This document shows positions 6,654 through 15,629 of a stretch of DNA of 26,798 nucleotides, in pieces. Location: the NCBI GenBank assembly GCA_937891015.1, contig CALAPY010000089.1:1-26798 (forward strand), in the 5' to 3' direction. Both the position numbers and the translations under genes were made by a program. The DNA comes from UBA2108 sp002713215. Lineage in GTDB: Bacteria > Bacteroidota > Bacteroidia > Flavobacteriales_G > Salibacteraceae. The first letter of the stretch is position 1. The number at the start of each line of letters is the position of its first letter. Below the pieces are notes generated by a model, which saw only the letters and a program-made list of their open reading frames with translations, searched no databases and was not told the origin of the DNA.

Positions 6654-8359
6654 TATTCAGTGTATTTCTTTTTTCGTATGTAATAGCTTAAGCCACCGTA
6701 CAACATGATAAGGAGGATAGGAAGCAGAACATTAATAACCTGCCATTTTGTTTTTTCTTTTTCAATTCTGGGTCGGTCTAATAGCCTTATTTTAAACTCC
6801 TTGGATCGTACTTCCAACAATCCGGAATCATCCAACAGATAATTCACACAGTTTAGGATAAAATCTTTATTGGCGTATATTCTACGGGTATATCGGTCAT
6901 GTCCGAGTGCATAATATTCTCCTCTTTCCACATTCACCCGGTTTCGAATTATGTCTGCATCCGAGATAATGATTTGAGCCGTAGGATAACTTTTTTCTCT
7001 AAAAGCAATTTTTGAATCATCGGCAATTTGAGCCGTAATGCGATTCTTAAAATTGGATTGAAACTCTCCCTCGAGTAAAATCGCAATGGCTTCGGGTCCA
7101 ATGTTATATTGCCTTTTGTCCGGTTTTTGCCGCAGAATATTAAAACTAACCCGATTGGGAGCATTAACCAATTTGGTGTAGTCACTCGAGCTAAGTAGTA
7201 CGGTCTTCTTTATCGAAGTGTCCTTACCAACACGGTCTATGGTAGAAACAAATTCGGTTTTAATGGCATCGAGGTTTTTTACAATGGGATGCTTGGATTT
7301 TGGAATAACCATTGGAAAATAATACCAGGGCCGTAGCTCTTGCCGAGGTGTATTACCAACCTGTCCGGTTACAATGGGGAGTGGCAGGCATTGTAAGTCC
7401 ATAATCAAATTTCGATTTACCCTTACGCCATACCTGAAGAGTTGATCATCGATATTTATGTCTTTGGGAAGTGACATGGTTGTAGGTGTTTTTCGCAGAC
7501 TGTCCAGCGAAATGTCCACCGGTTCATAAAACCACATAACCTTGCCTCCTTTCATTATATACTGGTCGATAATGAACTTATCCTTTTCGCTAAAAGCAGA
7601 GTCGGGCCCGGCTATAATAATCAGATTAAAGGTTCTAAGGGCAGTTAACGTCTCGTTGATTTCAATCCGTTCAACGGCATACTGATCGCTTAGGTGTTTC
7701 GATATGTCTGAAACCTCTAGTTTAGAGTATTCTCCATGTCCTTCTACAAAGGCAATTCTTTTCTTGTTAACGGTAGAGACTTTGCGGATAACACTTGCCA
7801 ATTCGTATTCCAATTGTTGAATGGAATTATTGATCATGATGGGTTCAGGCACTCCCATTTGTGTTTTTAGAATCTGCCAGGCTGCCGACTTCGACCCATA
7901 CGAAATAATAGCTCCGGCGAAAATTACTTTCTCCTGAGTTTCTTCCAGGCTTGAGTTAGTTATGGTTGTGGGTGAGATCCCTTCTTTAACTAATTTTCGA
8001 TATACGCTTTCCCTTTCTTTTTGGTCTGGATTTTCGGAAGGATCAATGAATTCGTATTGCAGGTTATCTCCGGCGTATACCCGGTATTCGTCAAGTAATT
8101 CTTTGGTTGCATCGTGCAAACGTTTGTAATCCGCAGGAAGATCTCCTTCCAGGTACACACGAACAAAAACAATATCCTCTAATTCTTCAGCCTGAGTTTT
8201 GGTGATAGTAGAAAGCGAGTATCGATTGTCTTCGGTTAAATCAATTCGGGTGAATAAAAAAGACCCAACTACGTTGATTAAAATCAGGGTAGTTATACCC
8301 AACAACATCATGGTGATGTCGTTCCACTTTCTTGATTTGAGGCCAGCGATCTTTACCAT
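6653..8359 (-). CDS. gldG: gliding-motility ABC transporter auxiliary protein GldG
   Basis: A 568-residue protein with a membrane helix at about 18-37, directly followed by the family signature RIDLTEDNRYSLS (about 38-50). A large extracytoplasmic ABC-auxiliary (PF09822-type) region follows, including AFVEGHGEYSK (about 204-214) and GGKVMWFYEPVD (about 270-281). A C-terminal membrane helix (about 540-560) ends in a basic KKK tail. In Flavobacterium johnsoniae GldA-GldF-GldG form an ABC transporter needed for gliding. Its start overlaps the 3' end of gldF by 7 bp. The ATPase gene gldA is not in the window, which is usual because it is often unlinked. Confidence 0.95.
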   Translation of the reverse strand: MVKIAGLKSRKWNDITMMLLGITTLILINVVGSFLFTRIDLTEDNRYSLSTITKTQAEELEDIVFVRVYLEGDLPADYKRLHDATKELLDEYRVYAGDNLQYEFIDPSENPDQKERESVYRKLVKEGISPTTITNSSLEETQEKVIFAGAIISYGSKSAAWQILKTQMGVPEPIMINNSIQQLEYELASVIRKVSTVNKKRIAFVEGHGEYSKLEVSDISKHLSDQYAVERIEINETLTALRTFNLIIIAGPDSAFSEKDKFIIDQYIMKGGKVMWFYEPVDISLDSLRKTPTTMSLPKDINIDDQLFRYGVRVNRNLIMDLQCLPLPIVTGQVGNTPRQELRPWYYFPMVIPKSKHPIVKNLDAIKTEFVSTIDRVGKDTSIKKTVLLSSSDYTKLVNAPNRVSFNILRQKPDKRQYNIGPEAIAILLEGEFQSNFKNRITAQIADDSKIAFREKSYPTAQIIISDADIIRNRVNVERGEYYALGHDRYTRRIYANKDFILNCVNYLLDDSGLLEVRSKEFKIRLLDRPRIEKEKTKWQVINVLLPILLIMLYGGLSYYIRKKKYTE

Positions 8360-9084
8360 TTCCTACTGTCCAGTTTTAGCTTGGTAAACCAAAGAAAGAT
8401 GCCAATCAGGCATACAAAATAGAGTATGTCCCGTGTATCAATAACCCCCCTGCTCAGGGAAATATAATGTTCGTTAATGCCGAGTTTTAGTATCACGTGA
8501 TCGGCAATTCCAAAAAGTTCTAAGCTACTCAATGACTCCAGTCCTACAAAGCAGATAAAGGAGAGAAAAACACCTAGTATAAACGAAACAATTTGGTTGC
8601 TGGATATGGATGAAGCAAATAATCCAATGGAAGTAAATGCCGCCGATAGAAAAAACAACCCAACGTATGATCCCCACATAGCACCCATATCAACATTCCA
8701 TTTTGGAGCACCAAGCGTACTGACCGTGTAAAAATAGAATAGGGTTGGAATTAAGGTAAACAGGATGAGAACAATCCCAGCGAAATATTTACTGAAAATA
8801 ATTTGCCATTCACTTACCGGTTTAGTCAGTAACAGCTCTATAGTTCCGGTACGCTGTTCTTCAGAAAACATACGCATAGTTACCGCAGGAGCCAGAAACA
8901 TAAAAATCCACGGGGCAAGTGTAAAAAGGGTATCGATGTTAGCGTAGCCTGCATCCAGGGTATTGAATTCACCTGGAAACACCCACATAAACAGACCAAT
9001 TGCGGTTAGAAAAATGATCATAACCACATAGCCAATGAGGCTATTTAAGAAACCGCTTATTTCTTTAAGTAAAAGTGTACCCAA
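8353..9084 (-). CDS. gldF: gliding-motility ABC transporter permease GldF
   Basis: A 243-residue ABC-2-type permease with about six membrane segments: residues about 16-35, 50-70, 94-117, 128-152, 160-184 and 222-237. The N-terminus LLLKEISGFLNSLIGYVV and the motif SEEQRTGTIELLLTKPVSEWQIIFSKY (about 74-100; characteristic core RTGTIELLLTKPV) are characteristic of GldF. The protein forms the membrane channel part of GldAFG. It is the first gene of the leftward gldF-gldG-DUF4340 unit and has a TAnnTTTG box 20 bp upstream. Confidence 0.95.
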   Translation of the reverse strand: MGTLLLKEISGFLNSLIGYVVMIIFLTAIGLFMWVFPGEFNTLDAGYANIDTLFTLAPWIFMFLAPAVTMRMFSEEQRTGTIELLLTKPVSEWQIIFSKYFAGIVLILFTLIPTLFYFYTVSTLGAPKWNVDMGAMWGSYVGLFFLSAAFTSIGLFASSISSNQIVSFILGVFLSFICFVGLESLSSLELFGIADHVILKLGINEHYISLSRGVIDTRDILYFVCLIGIFLWFTKLKLDSRKW

Positions 9085-9103
9085 GCTCGCCCAATTTGGC
9101 GCT

Positions 9104-9111
9104 CAAAATTA
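9104..9111 (-). promoter_or_regulatory. candidate -7 box TAATTTTG of gldF
   Basis: The reverse strand at 9111-9104 reads TAATTTTG, matching TAnnTTTG, 20 bp upstream of the gldF ATG. It would serve the gldF-gldG-DUF4340 unit. No -33 element was confirmed. Confidence 0.45.
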
Positions 9112-9195
9112 GAATAAATTAAGGGGGAATCACAAGGGGGGCGTTGGTTTGAATAAAAGGTTGTTAACGAGTGAATATAGGTATGGATTAATTAT

Positions 9196-9227
9196 TTCAA
9201 GAATTCGCATATTTTAGATTTCTTGAA
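9196..9227. promoter_or_regulatory. inverted repeat TTCAAGAA-N16-TTCTTGAA upstream of the TonB receptor
   Basis: A perfect 8-bp inverted repeat (9196-9203 and 9220-9227) with a 16-bp AT-rich spacer lies 83 bp upstream of the receptor ATG, in the 226-bp divergent region with gldF. It could be an operator for either side, more likely the receptor. The regulator is unknown. The rest of this intergenic region shows no other structure I can support. Confidence 0.4.
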
Positions 9228-9310
9228 TTGCAAATTGATTTTACTTCAGTAAGTTAAACGCAATTTAAGACAAATTAAATAAACCTTTTGGGCATAGGCC
9301 TGTTATAAGC

Positions 9311-11743
9311 ATGATGAAAAGAATAAGACTTATCGACTTCCTTATTGTAACCGTAGTGACGTTGTTTTTAGTGGTCAGGGTGCATGCCCAAACAGGTTCG
9401 GTGTCAGGTACAATCGTTGATGAAATTAGTAATGAACCCATTCCATTTGCCAATATTATAGTACAGGGAACAACGTCCGGAGCAGTAACTGATTTTGAAG
9501 GGAAGTATAAAATTGATAACCTGAAACCAGGATTTATTCGCCTGGAAATTTCTGTTCTTGGTTATGCGAAAAGACTAAGTGAACAAATTCAAATTATTTC
9601 AAACCGAACATCAAATTTTGATGTGAAGCTGGAAAAATCCATGCAGCAAATGGAAGAGGTGGTTATAGAATCGAGCCCATTTACGCGTAGGGATGAAAGT
9701 CCTCTTTCCATGCAAACCATTGGTGTGGCTGAGATAGAACGAGCTGCAGGTGCCAACCGTGATATTTCTAAAGTAATTCAGTCTTTACCGGGCGTTGCAA
9801 GCACCCCGGCATTTAGAAATGATATTATTATTCGAGGTGGATCACCAAATGAAAATCGATTTTACCTGGATGAAATTGAGGTTCCAAATATTAACCATTT
9901 CCAAACCCAGGGAGCCAGCGGAGGCCCCGTTGGTTTGATAAACGTTAACCTTATCAGGGAAGTTGATTTTCAATCCGGAGCTTTCCCTGCAAATCGAGGA
10001 AATATGCTGAGTTCGTTACTTTCCTTCAAGCAGCTCGATGGAAATAAGAATAAATTAAAAGGAAAATTTACACTGGGAAGTTCCGATTTAGGTCTCACGT
10101 TGGACGGCCCTCTTGGAAAGAAAACAACCTTCGTGTTTTCTGTCAGGCAGTCTTATTTACAATTTCTTTTTGGGGCTTTGGGTTTGCCTTTTTTGCCTAC
10201 TTACTGGGATTATCAAACTAAGATTAAATACAAAATCAATAAAAAGAATGAAATTTCGCTAATAAGTATTGGGGCACTCGATAAATTCAAACTCAATACC
10301 GAAGCTAATGAGACCAAACAGCAGCGATACATTTTGGCCAACCTTCCGGTAAATGGGCAGTGGAACTATACTATTGGTGCGGTGTACAAACATTTTTCGG
10401 AGAATAGTTTTCAAACGTTTGTTGTAAGCAGAAACATGCTGAACAATCAAGCTTATAAATACGAGAATAATGATGAGAGTGATCCAAATGGCCTGGTACA
10501 AGATTACAAATCGCAAGAAATTGAAAACAAATTTCGGTTTGAAGATAACATTCGGTTGGGGGATTGGAAGTTAATTGTTGGTGTAAATTACGAATATGCG
10601 AAATACAACAATTCCACTTACAATCGAATTGTGATTCCGGCTTCTTCTCTCGGACCAGCAAGAATCGATACCATTGACTATAAATCCGAATTAAACCTCA
10701 ATAAGTATGGAGCTTTTGTACAACTGAATCGTCGCTTTTTTGGAAGTCGCTTAAAGACTTCATTAGGGGTACGCTTTGATGGAAACGACTACAACGAGTC
10801 CATGGCCAATCTGCTGAATCAATTCGCCCCCCGTCTGGGTATTTCCTATGGACTAAGCGATAAATGGTCGATCAATTTTGCAACTGGTAGGTTTACCCAA
10901 TTACCGGCTTATACAGTAATGGGCTATCAACGAAATGGTGAATTTGTAAACCAAAAAAATGGCTTGAAGTACATTACTGCAGATCACATAAATGGAGGAG
11001 TCGAATGGCGACCACTAGCCAGTTCAAAAATCACACTTGAAGGGTTTTATAAATTCTATCAGAATTATCCATTAAGCACCGAAAAGGGAATCAGTTTAGC
11101 CAACCTGGGTGCGGACTTTGGAATAGTTGGAAACGAGCCGGTAATTTCTGCTTCCGAGGGCAGGGCTTACGGGTTGGAATTGCTTGCACAGCAAAAGCTA
11201 ACCAAGGGGTTTTATGGAATATTAAGTTATACATGGGTTAGAAGTGAATTTACCAATGCCGATGGAGCTTATGCACCATCGAGTTGGGATTCGGAGCATT
11301 TGCTCACGCTTACCGCTGGAAAAAAGTTTAAAAAGAACTGGGAGTTTGGGGCCCGTTGGCGTTATGTGAAAGGGAGGCCTTATACACCCTATCTCGTACC
11401 TGAATCTTATTACAGAGCATCTTACGATATTAATCCAAGAGGGGTACCCGATTATACTCAGGTCAATTCTCAACGTCTGGCAGCCTTCCATCAATTGGAT
11501 GTACGTGTTGATAAGACCTATAATTTTAAGAAATGGGGTTTAAACCTGTATTTGGATATCCAAAATCTGTACAATTTTCAATCGGAAGATCAGCCTATTT
11601 TATATCCGGTGGAAGATGCACAAGGAAATTTTGTTGTGAGCAATCCAAATGCACCTTACGAACAACAGATTTATGAAATGGAAGAAATTCCTAATACAAC
11701 AGGTACGGTATTACCAACCATTGGGGTGATCATAGATTTTTAG
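9311..11743 (+). CDS. TonB-dependent outer-membrane receptor
   Basis: An 810-residue protein with a signal peptide ending about residue 26 (VHAQ). A carboxypeptidase-regulatory-like domain follows (about 28-110: GSVSGTIVDEISNEPIPFANI, then GAVTDFEGKYKI). The plug domain is at about 125-230 (SVIQSLPGV, then IIIRGGSPNENRFYLDEIEVP). A 22-strand barrel runs to the C-terminal GVIIDF. It imports a ligand across the outer membrane using TonB energy. The substrate cannot be told: there is no SusD partner next to it, and the neighbouring genes are unrelated. The ATG pair at 9311/9314 leaves the exact start uncertain by one codon. Its last 14 bp overlap the 3' end of the convergent lycopene cyclase gene. 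Confidence 0.93.
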   Translation: MMKRIRLIDFLIVTVVTLFLVVRVHAQTGSVSGTIVDEISNEPIPFANIIVQGTTSGAVTDFEGKYKIDNLKPGFIRLEISVLGYAKRLSEQIQIISNRTSNFDVKLEKSMQQMEEVVIESSPFTRRDESPLSMQTIGVAEIERAAGANRDISKVIQSLPGVASTPAFRNDIIIRGGSPNENRFYLDEIEVPNINHFQTQGASGGPVGLINVNLIREVDFQSGAFPANRGNMLSSLLSFKQLDGNKNKLKGKFTLGSSDLGLTLDGPLGKKTTFVFSVRQSYLQFLFGALGLPFLPTYWDYQTKIKYKINKKNEISLISIGALDKFKLNTEANETKQQRYILANLPVNGQWNYTIGAVYKHFSENSFQTFVVSRNMLNNQAYKYENNDESDPNGLVQDYKSQEIENKFRFEDNIRLGDWKLIVGVNYEYAKYNNSTYNRIVIPASSLGPARIDTIDYKSELNLNKYGAFVQLNRRFFGSRLKTSLGVRFDGNDYNESMANLLNQFAPRLGISYGLSDKWSINFATGRFTQLPAYTVMGYQRNGEFVNQKNGLKYITADHINGGVEWRPLASSKITLEGFYKFYQNYPLSTEKGISLANLGADFGIVGNEPVISASEGRAYGLELLAQQKLTKGFYGILSYTWVRSEFTNADGAYAPSSWDSEHLLTLTAGKKFKKNWEFGARWRYVKGRPYTPYLVPESYYRASYDINPRGVPDYTQVNSQRLAAFHQLDVRVDKTYNFKKWGLNLYLDIQNLYNFQSEDQPILYPVEDAQGNFVVSNPNAPYEQQIYEMEEIPNTTGTVLPTIGVIIDF

Positions 11744-12428
11744 AAAAATCGACCTTTCTGAATTTTTCGAAGAAGAAGCAGTTCCAAAGGAGTAGGTTAA
11801 ATCCATAAAAGAAATCTTCTACCGGAATGGTTCCAATTCTGATATTAAGGTTTTCAGAATTGTTGTACCATACGATTTCCTGCTCAATCGCTGAGCCTGT
11901 TAGTATGCCATTTAGAATGAAAAACGGAATAAGAATAAGCAGAAATGCAATTGCGAAATGGCCAAACCATTTTGGTCGTTTTACAAAGAAGAATAATAGG
12001 GTAGAAACGCTTAAAACACCAATTGATCCCGTATACCATAATTTAGCTCCATTGAGTAGTAAAACAAGTGCCAATAACATGAATACGATCAAAAACGGAT
12101 AACTGAAACGTGTAATCCACTCCTGGTGAAAATAAGCCCGGCAAACTTCATAAGTAAACAGAGAAGCGTAAGGGATGGTGATAAAGAACAGGAGCTCTTC
12201 CAGTGGCAGGTTGATTATTGAAATGCCCAGAAGGTATTTGTTATTGAACCCCCAAATTCCCATGTAGGTGAAGGTAATGTCCCAAAGAATAAACAGAGTT
12301 CCTACTACCACAATACTTTTAAAAAGTGCCCTTCGCTTTTTCCAAAAGGCTACTTTTTTGTCAAAGCTTAGCAATAAAACAGGAACAAATACCACCAGGT
12401 TTATGAGTATGTAATAATAGTTTTCCAA
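11730..12428 (-). CDS. crtY: fused CrtYcd-type lycopene cyclase
   Basis: A 232-residue membrane protein with about seven helices and two tandem lycopene-cyclase half domains. The first half carries PLEELLFF (75-82) and the second PVEDFFYGF (202-210); these are the catalytic acidic motifs of the CrtYc/CrtYd (TIGR03462-type) family. In actinobacteria the halves are separate subunits. Here, as in archaea and many Bacteroidota, they are fused. The enzyme forms beta-ionone rings on lycopene, giving gamma- or beta-carotene. It is the last gene of the carotenoid operon, 22 bp after cruF. It has no terminator of its own because its 3' end overlaps the TonB receptor gene. Confidence 0.92.
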   Translation of the reverse strand: MENYYYILINLVVFVPVLLLSFDKKVAFWKKRRALFKSIVVVGTLFILWDITFTYMGIWGFNNKYLLGISIINLPLEELLFFITIPYASLFTYEVCRAYFHQEWITRFSYPFLIVFMLLALVLLLNGAKLWYTGSIGVLSVSTLLFFFVKRPKWFGHFAIAFLLILIPFFILNGILTGSAIEQEIVWYNNSENLNIRIGTIPVEDFFYGFNLLLWNCFFFEKFRKVDFSKNL

Positions 12429-12450
12429 CTGGATTAAGATTTTATTGCCA

Positions 12451-13083
12451 TTAGAGTAATACCATCAGGATTAAGAAAAAGACGGCTTGAATGGCAAATA
12501 AGCGTTCTGCCAAACGATTCTTTTGTTGAGGTTTATAAAACTTTTGGATTAATGAGTTGAAAATCAACGAAACCAGAAACCAACCAATAAAATTTTGAAT
12601 GGGAATGGCCTCGTGTTCCCAGTGCCAAAAGTCCAGTTTGGGTGCGACCTGTTCGAGTATAAGATCGAATGATGTCATGATTACCGATGCAAAAAGGGGT
12701 TGGATAAACCGATTGCGCGAAAAGCGAGATGCCAATTCGGTTGATCCAAAGGCAAGTATCCACCAATTAAGACCAATAATTATGGGAACTTCCATTAAAA
12801 GTGGGGTTAGTGAAGAACCGTAATGGTAATGTCCGAATGGAATTCCTGTACGGATACCGAGTAGTTCAACAAAATAGCCCAGAATGAAGATGGCAATCAA
12901 ATGAAACCACTGAGATTTAACTTGCTGCATTGGAAAAATAATGATGGCTGATAAGAACAGGTTTATAGGACTAAGTACAATAAAATAACCATGAAAAGGC
13001 GATAGGATTCCAATCAACCCAACCAGGTACAAAACCAAAAGAATAATGGTTTTTATTTTGACTGATCGGGATAAACTATCCAT
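12451..13083 (-). CDS. cruF: CruF-type carotenoid 1'-hydratase (DUF422)
   Basis: A 210-residue integral membrane protein with about six to seven helices. Family marks are GYFVELLGIRTGIPFGHYHYG (core E73 and GHYHYG 84-89), NWWILAFGSTELASR (about 106-120), and FDLILEQVAPKLDFWHWE (about 139-156). CruF adds water to the psi end of gamma-carotene, giving the 1'-hydroxyl of myxol/saproxanthin-type pigments; related archaeal enzymes make bacterioruberin. Its start overlaps the 3' end of the crtD-like gene by 8 bp, which fits the order hydration then 3',4'-desaturation on the same end group. Specificity is inferred from family and context. Confidence 0.88.
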   Translation of the reverse strand: MDSLSRSVKIKTIILLVLYLVGLIGILSPFHGYFIVLSPINLFLSAIIIFPMQQVKSQWFHLIAIFILGYFVELLGIRTGIPFGHYHYGSSLTPLLMEVPIIIGLNWWILAFGSTELASRFSRNRFIQPLFASVIMTSFDLILEQVAPKLDFWHWEHEAIPIQNFIGWFLVSLIFNSLIQKFYKPQQKNRLAERLFAIQAVFFLILMVLL

Positions 13084-14542
13084 AAGAATCTGGTATTAAT
13101 GAAGCGACAATTTTTGCCGAATTAAGGCAAAGGGGAATTCCACCTCCGGGATGGACACTTCCACCACAATGAAAGAGGTTTTTGACATTACCGGTGAAAT
13201 TAGGATAACGCAGAAACGCAGAGAACCTGGTGTTGGAGTTGGGGCCATACAAAGCTCCCTGGTAGGCACCGGTTCTTCTTTCAATGTCGGTTGGAGTAAG
13301 CAGGTGTTCCTCGATAATGTTTTTAGAAATGGATTCATTCAGCATACGTTCAATCTTATCGATAATGGCTTTCCTTATATCAGAGATTACATCTTGATTT
13401 TCGGATTGAGAGCTGGCAGGTGCGTTGATCATTACAAACCAATTTTCAAATCCTTCCGGAGCGTCCTGTTGGTTTATTTTGCTGCTCACATGAATGTATA
13501 TAGTCGGATCGGTACTCAGTTCCTTTTTGTTAAAAATGGCTTCGAATTCAGTTTGATAATTCTCTGAGAAGAATACATTATGAATATCCAGTTGGTCAAA
13601 CTTTCGATTCATTCCCCAATAAAAAATATAGGCTGAAGAAGATGGGCTTCGTTTGGTTTTTACGGGTCGTTTGTATTTGGGTTGGAGTAAAGCAGATTGA
13701 GTAAAATGTATGTCCGAGTTGCTTACAACTACATCACTTCGAACTACCTTTTTATCCAATTCAATTCCTTTGGCAATTCCATTGCAGATAATGATTCTTT
13801 TCACTTTCTGATTGAAGTGAAAATTGATTCCTACTTCGTTAGAAAGGTCTACCAATGAGTCGATAACGCTACGCATTCCGTTGGACGGGAAATAGGCGCC
13901 AAGATTATACTCCAAATGGGGAATAACCTGCATTAGACCAGGAGTTAGAAAGGGCGAAGAACCATTGTAAGTTGCGTACCTGTTGAACAACTGCCTTAAA
14001 TGTGGGTCCTGAAAACGGCTGGAATTGGTTTCATTTAGTGTATTGAATAAGTGAAACTTTCCGATGCTAAGTAATGGTTTAAAAATATCAGCAGACAACC
14101 AGGTAGAAGCTTTGTGAAGTGATTTTTCTACAAAGGTCGGTGCCGTTAGTTCATAGAGCTGTTTACTTTCCTTCAAATATTCAAGCACTTGCTCACCGCC
14201 GTCTCCAAACTCCTGATTTACATTCTTGTTGAATTGAACTCGGTCGGCGTGGGCCCTTAACCGGTGGCCATCCTCCCAAAAATAGTTGCAGATGTTTTTC
14301 AATCTGGTGTAGCGAAAACCGGACCTGTGATTTGGAAAAAGGTCAAACAATTCATCTACCAAATTGGGCAGAGTGAATAGGGAAGGTCCCATATCAAACC
14401 GAAAATCTCCTAGGGTGAGTTCAGCTATTTTTCCTCCGGGAAATGAATTGCCTTCGTAAATATCAACTTCGTACCCCTTGCTCCTGAGTCGTAAGGCACT
14501 TGCAATACCTGCTATTCCGCTCCCAATAACTATTGCTTTCAT
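13076..14542 (-). CDS. crtD: CrtD-type 1-hydroxycarotenoid 3,4-desaturase (CrtI family)
   Basis: A 488-residue FAD-dependent carotenoid desaturase. The N-terminal dinucleotide motif is IGSGIAGIASALRLRSKGYEV (core GSGIAG, 8-13), followed by GGKI and FDMGPSLFTLP (about 50-60). The C-terminal FAD/substrate motif is HCGGSVHPGGGIPLCL (about 461-476). The window has two CrtI-family genes. This one is next to cruF, and its HPGGGIPLCL ending is the CrtD-like form, whereas the other lies next to crtB. I therefore assign it to 3',4'-desaturation of the 1'-hydroxy end. Phytoene or lycopene desaturation is the alternative. It overlaps the SRPBCC gene by 4 bp upstream and cruF by 8 bp downstream. Confidence 0.82.
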   Translation of the reverse strand: MKAIVIGSGIAGIASALRLRSKGYEVDIYEGNSFPGGKIAELTLGDFRFDMGPSLFTLPNLVDELFDLFPNHRSGFRYTRLKNICNYFWEDGHRLRAHADRVQFNKNVNQEFGDGGEQVLEYLKESKQLYELTAPTFVEKSLHKASTWLSADIFKPLLSIGKFHLFNTLNETNSSRFQDPHLRQLFNRYATYNGSSPFLTPGLMQVIPHLEYNLGAYFPSNGMRSVIDSLVDLSNEVGINFHFNQKVKRIIICNGIAKGIELDKKVVRSDVVVSNSDIHFTQSALLQPKYKRPVKTKRSPSSSAYIFYWGMNRKFDQLDIHNVFFSENYQTEFEAIFNKKELSTDPTIYIHVSSKINQQDAPEGFENWFVMINAPASSQSENQDVISDIRKAIIDKIERMLNESISKNIIEEHLLTPTDIERRTGAYQGALYGPNSNTRFSAFLRYPNFTGNVKNLFHCGGSVHPGGGIPLCLNSAKIVASLIPDSYG

Positions 14543-15009
14543 GGTTTATTATTAGGAAATAGCTTGGATAGCTTTTGGTATCGGAAGTCAAAAATTTCTT
14601 TGATTCTTTTACCGACAAAGAGTTTGTGAGCCAGTTCTCCAATTATGCCCAATGGAAGTACATAAAGAAGCTTGTCAATCATTTTAACACCCTGTTCATG
14701 TATTTCGAAATGATGTTCATGGTGCCAGATGGCGTATGGTCCAATGCGTTGTTCATCAATAAAATAGTGATTCGTTTTAACGTTGGTGATCTCTGTAAGC
14801 CAGGTTACTGGAATGTTTAAAATCGGCTTAATTTGATATTCGATCATCATACCTTCGTACATCCCATCCCTTGGTACATTCGAGCGAATTTTAAACAACA
14901 GGTTATCCGGGGTAATGGAATTTAAATTGGCTGGATTCGAGAAGAATTTCCAGGCTTCTTCAAGTTCAATTGGAAGGATTTGTTCCTTATAAAGGGAGTA
15001 CACTTTCAT
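14539..15009 (-). CDS. SRPBCC (START-like) protein of the carotenoid operon, function unknown
   Basis: A 156-residue protein with the helix-grip pattern of SRPBCC/polyketide-cyclase-like proteins. It begins SLYKEQILPIELEEAWKFFSNPANLNSITPD (core EAWKFFSNPANL), continues with a strand-rich middle (WLTEITNV, then HHEHHFEIHEQGVKMIDKLLY), and ends in a long amphipathic C-terminal helix. Such folds enclose a hydrophobic pocket. No membrane helix or catalytic motif is seen. It overlaps crtD by ATGA, so the two are translationally coupled. Binding or handing over a hydrophobic carotenoid or isoprenoid intermediate is a reasonable guess, not shown by the sequence. Confidence 0.82.
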   Translation of the reverse strand: MKVYSLYKEQILPIELEEAWKFFSNPANLNSITPDNLLFKIRSNVPRDGMYEGMMIEYQIKPILNIPVTWLTEITNVKTNHYFIDEQRIGPYAIWHHEHHFEIHEQGVKMIDKLLYVLPLGIIGELAHKLFVGKRIKEIFDFRYQKLSKLFPNNKP

Positions 15010-15083
15010 GCCTTAGGGACAACTTAAAGCACTTAAGGTTCATTGGTGCAGGTGAATTAGTAGTTCTAAAGAATCGGAACAGG

Positions 15084-15614
15084 TCAGGCAGCATTTCTTT
15101 TTATCTCCAAATGCTCAACAACCAAGGGAAATGCGATTTTAAACCAGGGTGTGTATGTATCAGGATGAAGTTTTAGATCGGATTTTAGTGCTTCGACGTT
15201 TGCGAATTTCCACGCTTTAATTTCATTGGGATTAGCGTCAACAGGGCCATTATAATTGCCGATAAATACATGATCAAATTCATGTTCAACCAGCCCCTCA
15301 CCAACTTCTGATTTATAAACAAAATCAAAAACTTTGCGGATGTTGCACGTGAAACCAAGTTCTTCGTGCAATCGACGTTTAGCTCCAACTACGGTGCTTT
15401 CGTTTAGACGAGGATGGCTGCAGCAGGCATTGGTCCACAATCCACCGCAGTGATATTTAGATAAGGCTCTTTGGTGAATAAGCATTTCGCCTTTGGAATT
15501 GAAAATGAAAACAGAAAAGGCACGATGTAAGAAGCCAAATTGGTGTGCTTCTATTTTATCCATGGTCGCAATTGGGCGGTCGTTTTGATCAACAAGTACT
15601 ACGCTATTATCCAT
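15084..15614 (-). CDS. idi: isopentenyl-diphosphate delta-isomerase, type I
   Basis: A 176-residue type I IPP isomerase (NUDIX fold), converting IPP to DMAPP, the primer for isoprenoid chains. Visible residues are catalytic C65 in TNACCSHP (61-68), metal ligands H24, H30 and H67, the LHEELG motif (82-87), and catalytic E110/E112 in EHE. Length is normal (E. coli 182). It is the supply gene of the carotenoid operon, 15 bp after crtB. A 74-bp gap follows before the SRPBCC gene. That gap holds no terminator or promoter I can recognise. Confidence 0.95.
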   Translation of the reverse strand: MDNSVVLVDQNDRPIATMDKIEAHQFGFLHRAFSVFIFNSKGEMLIHQRALSKYHCGGLWTNACCSHPRLNESTVVGAKRRLHEELGFTCNIRKVFDFVYKSEVGEGLVEHEFDHVFIGNYNGPVDANPNEIKAWKFANVEALKSDLKLHPDTYTPWFKIAFPLVVEHLEIKRNAA

Positions 15615-15629
15615 GTTGTTAAATTTAAA

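Noticed and set aside
15010..15083. 74-bp gap between idi and the SRPBCC gene, checked for a tRNA, promoter or terminator
   Set aside because: No cloverleaf, no TAnnTTTG on the reverse strand and no stable stem with U-tract were seen.
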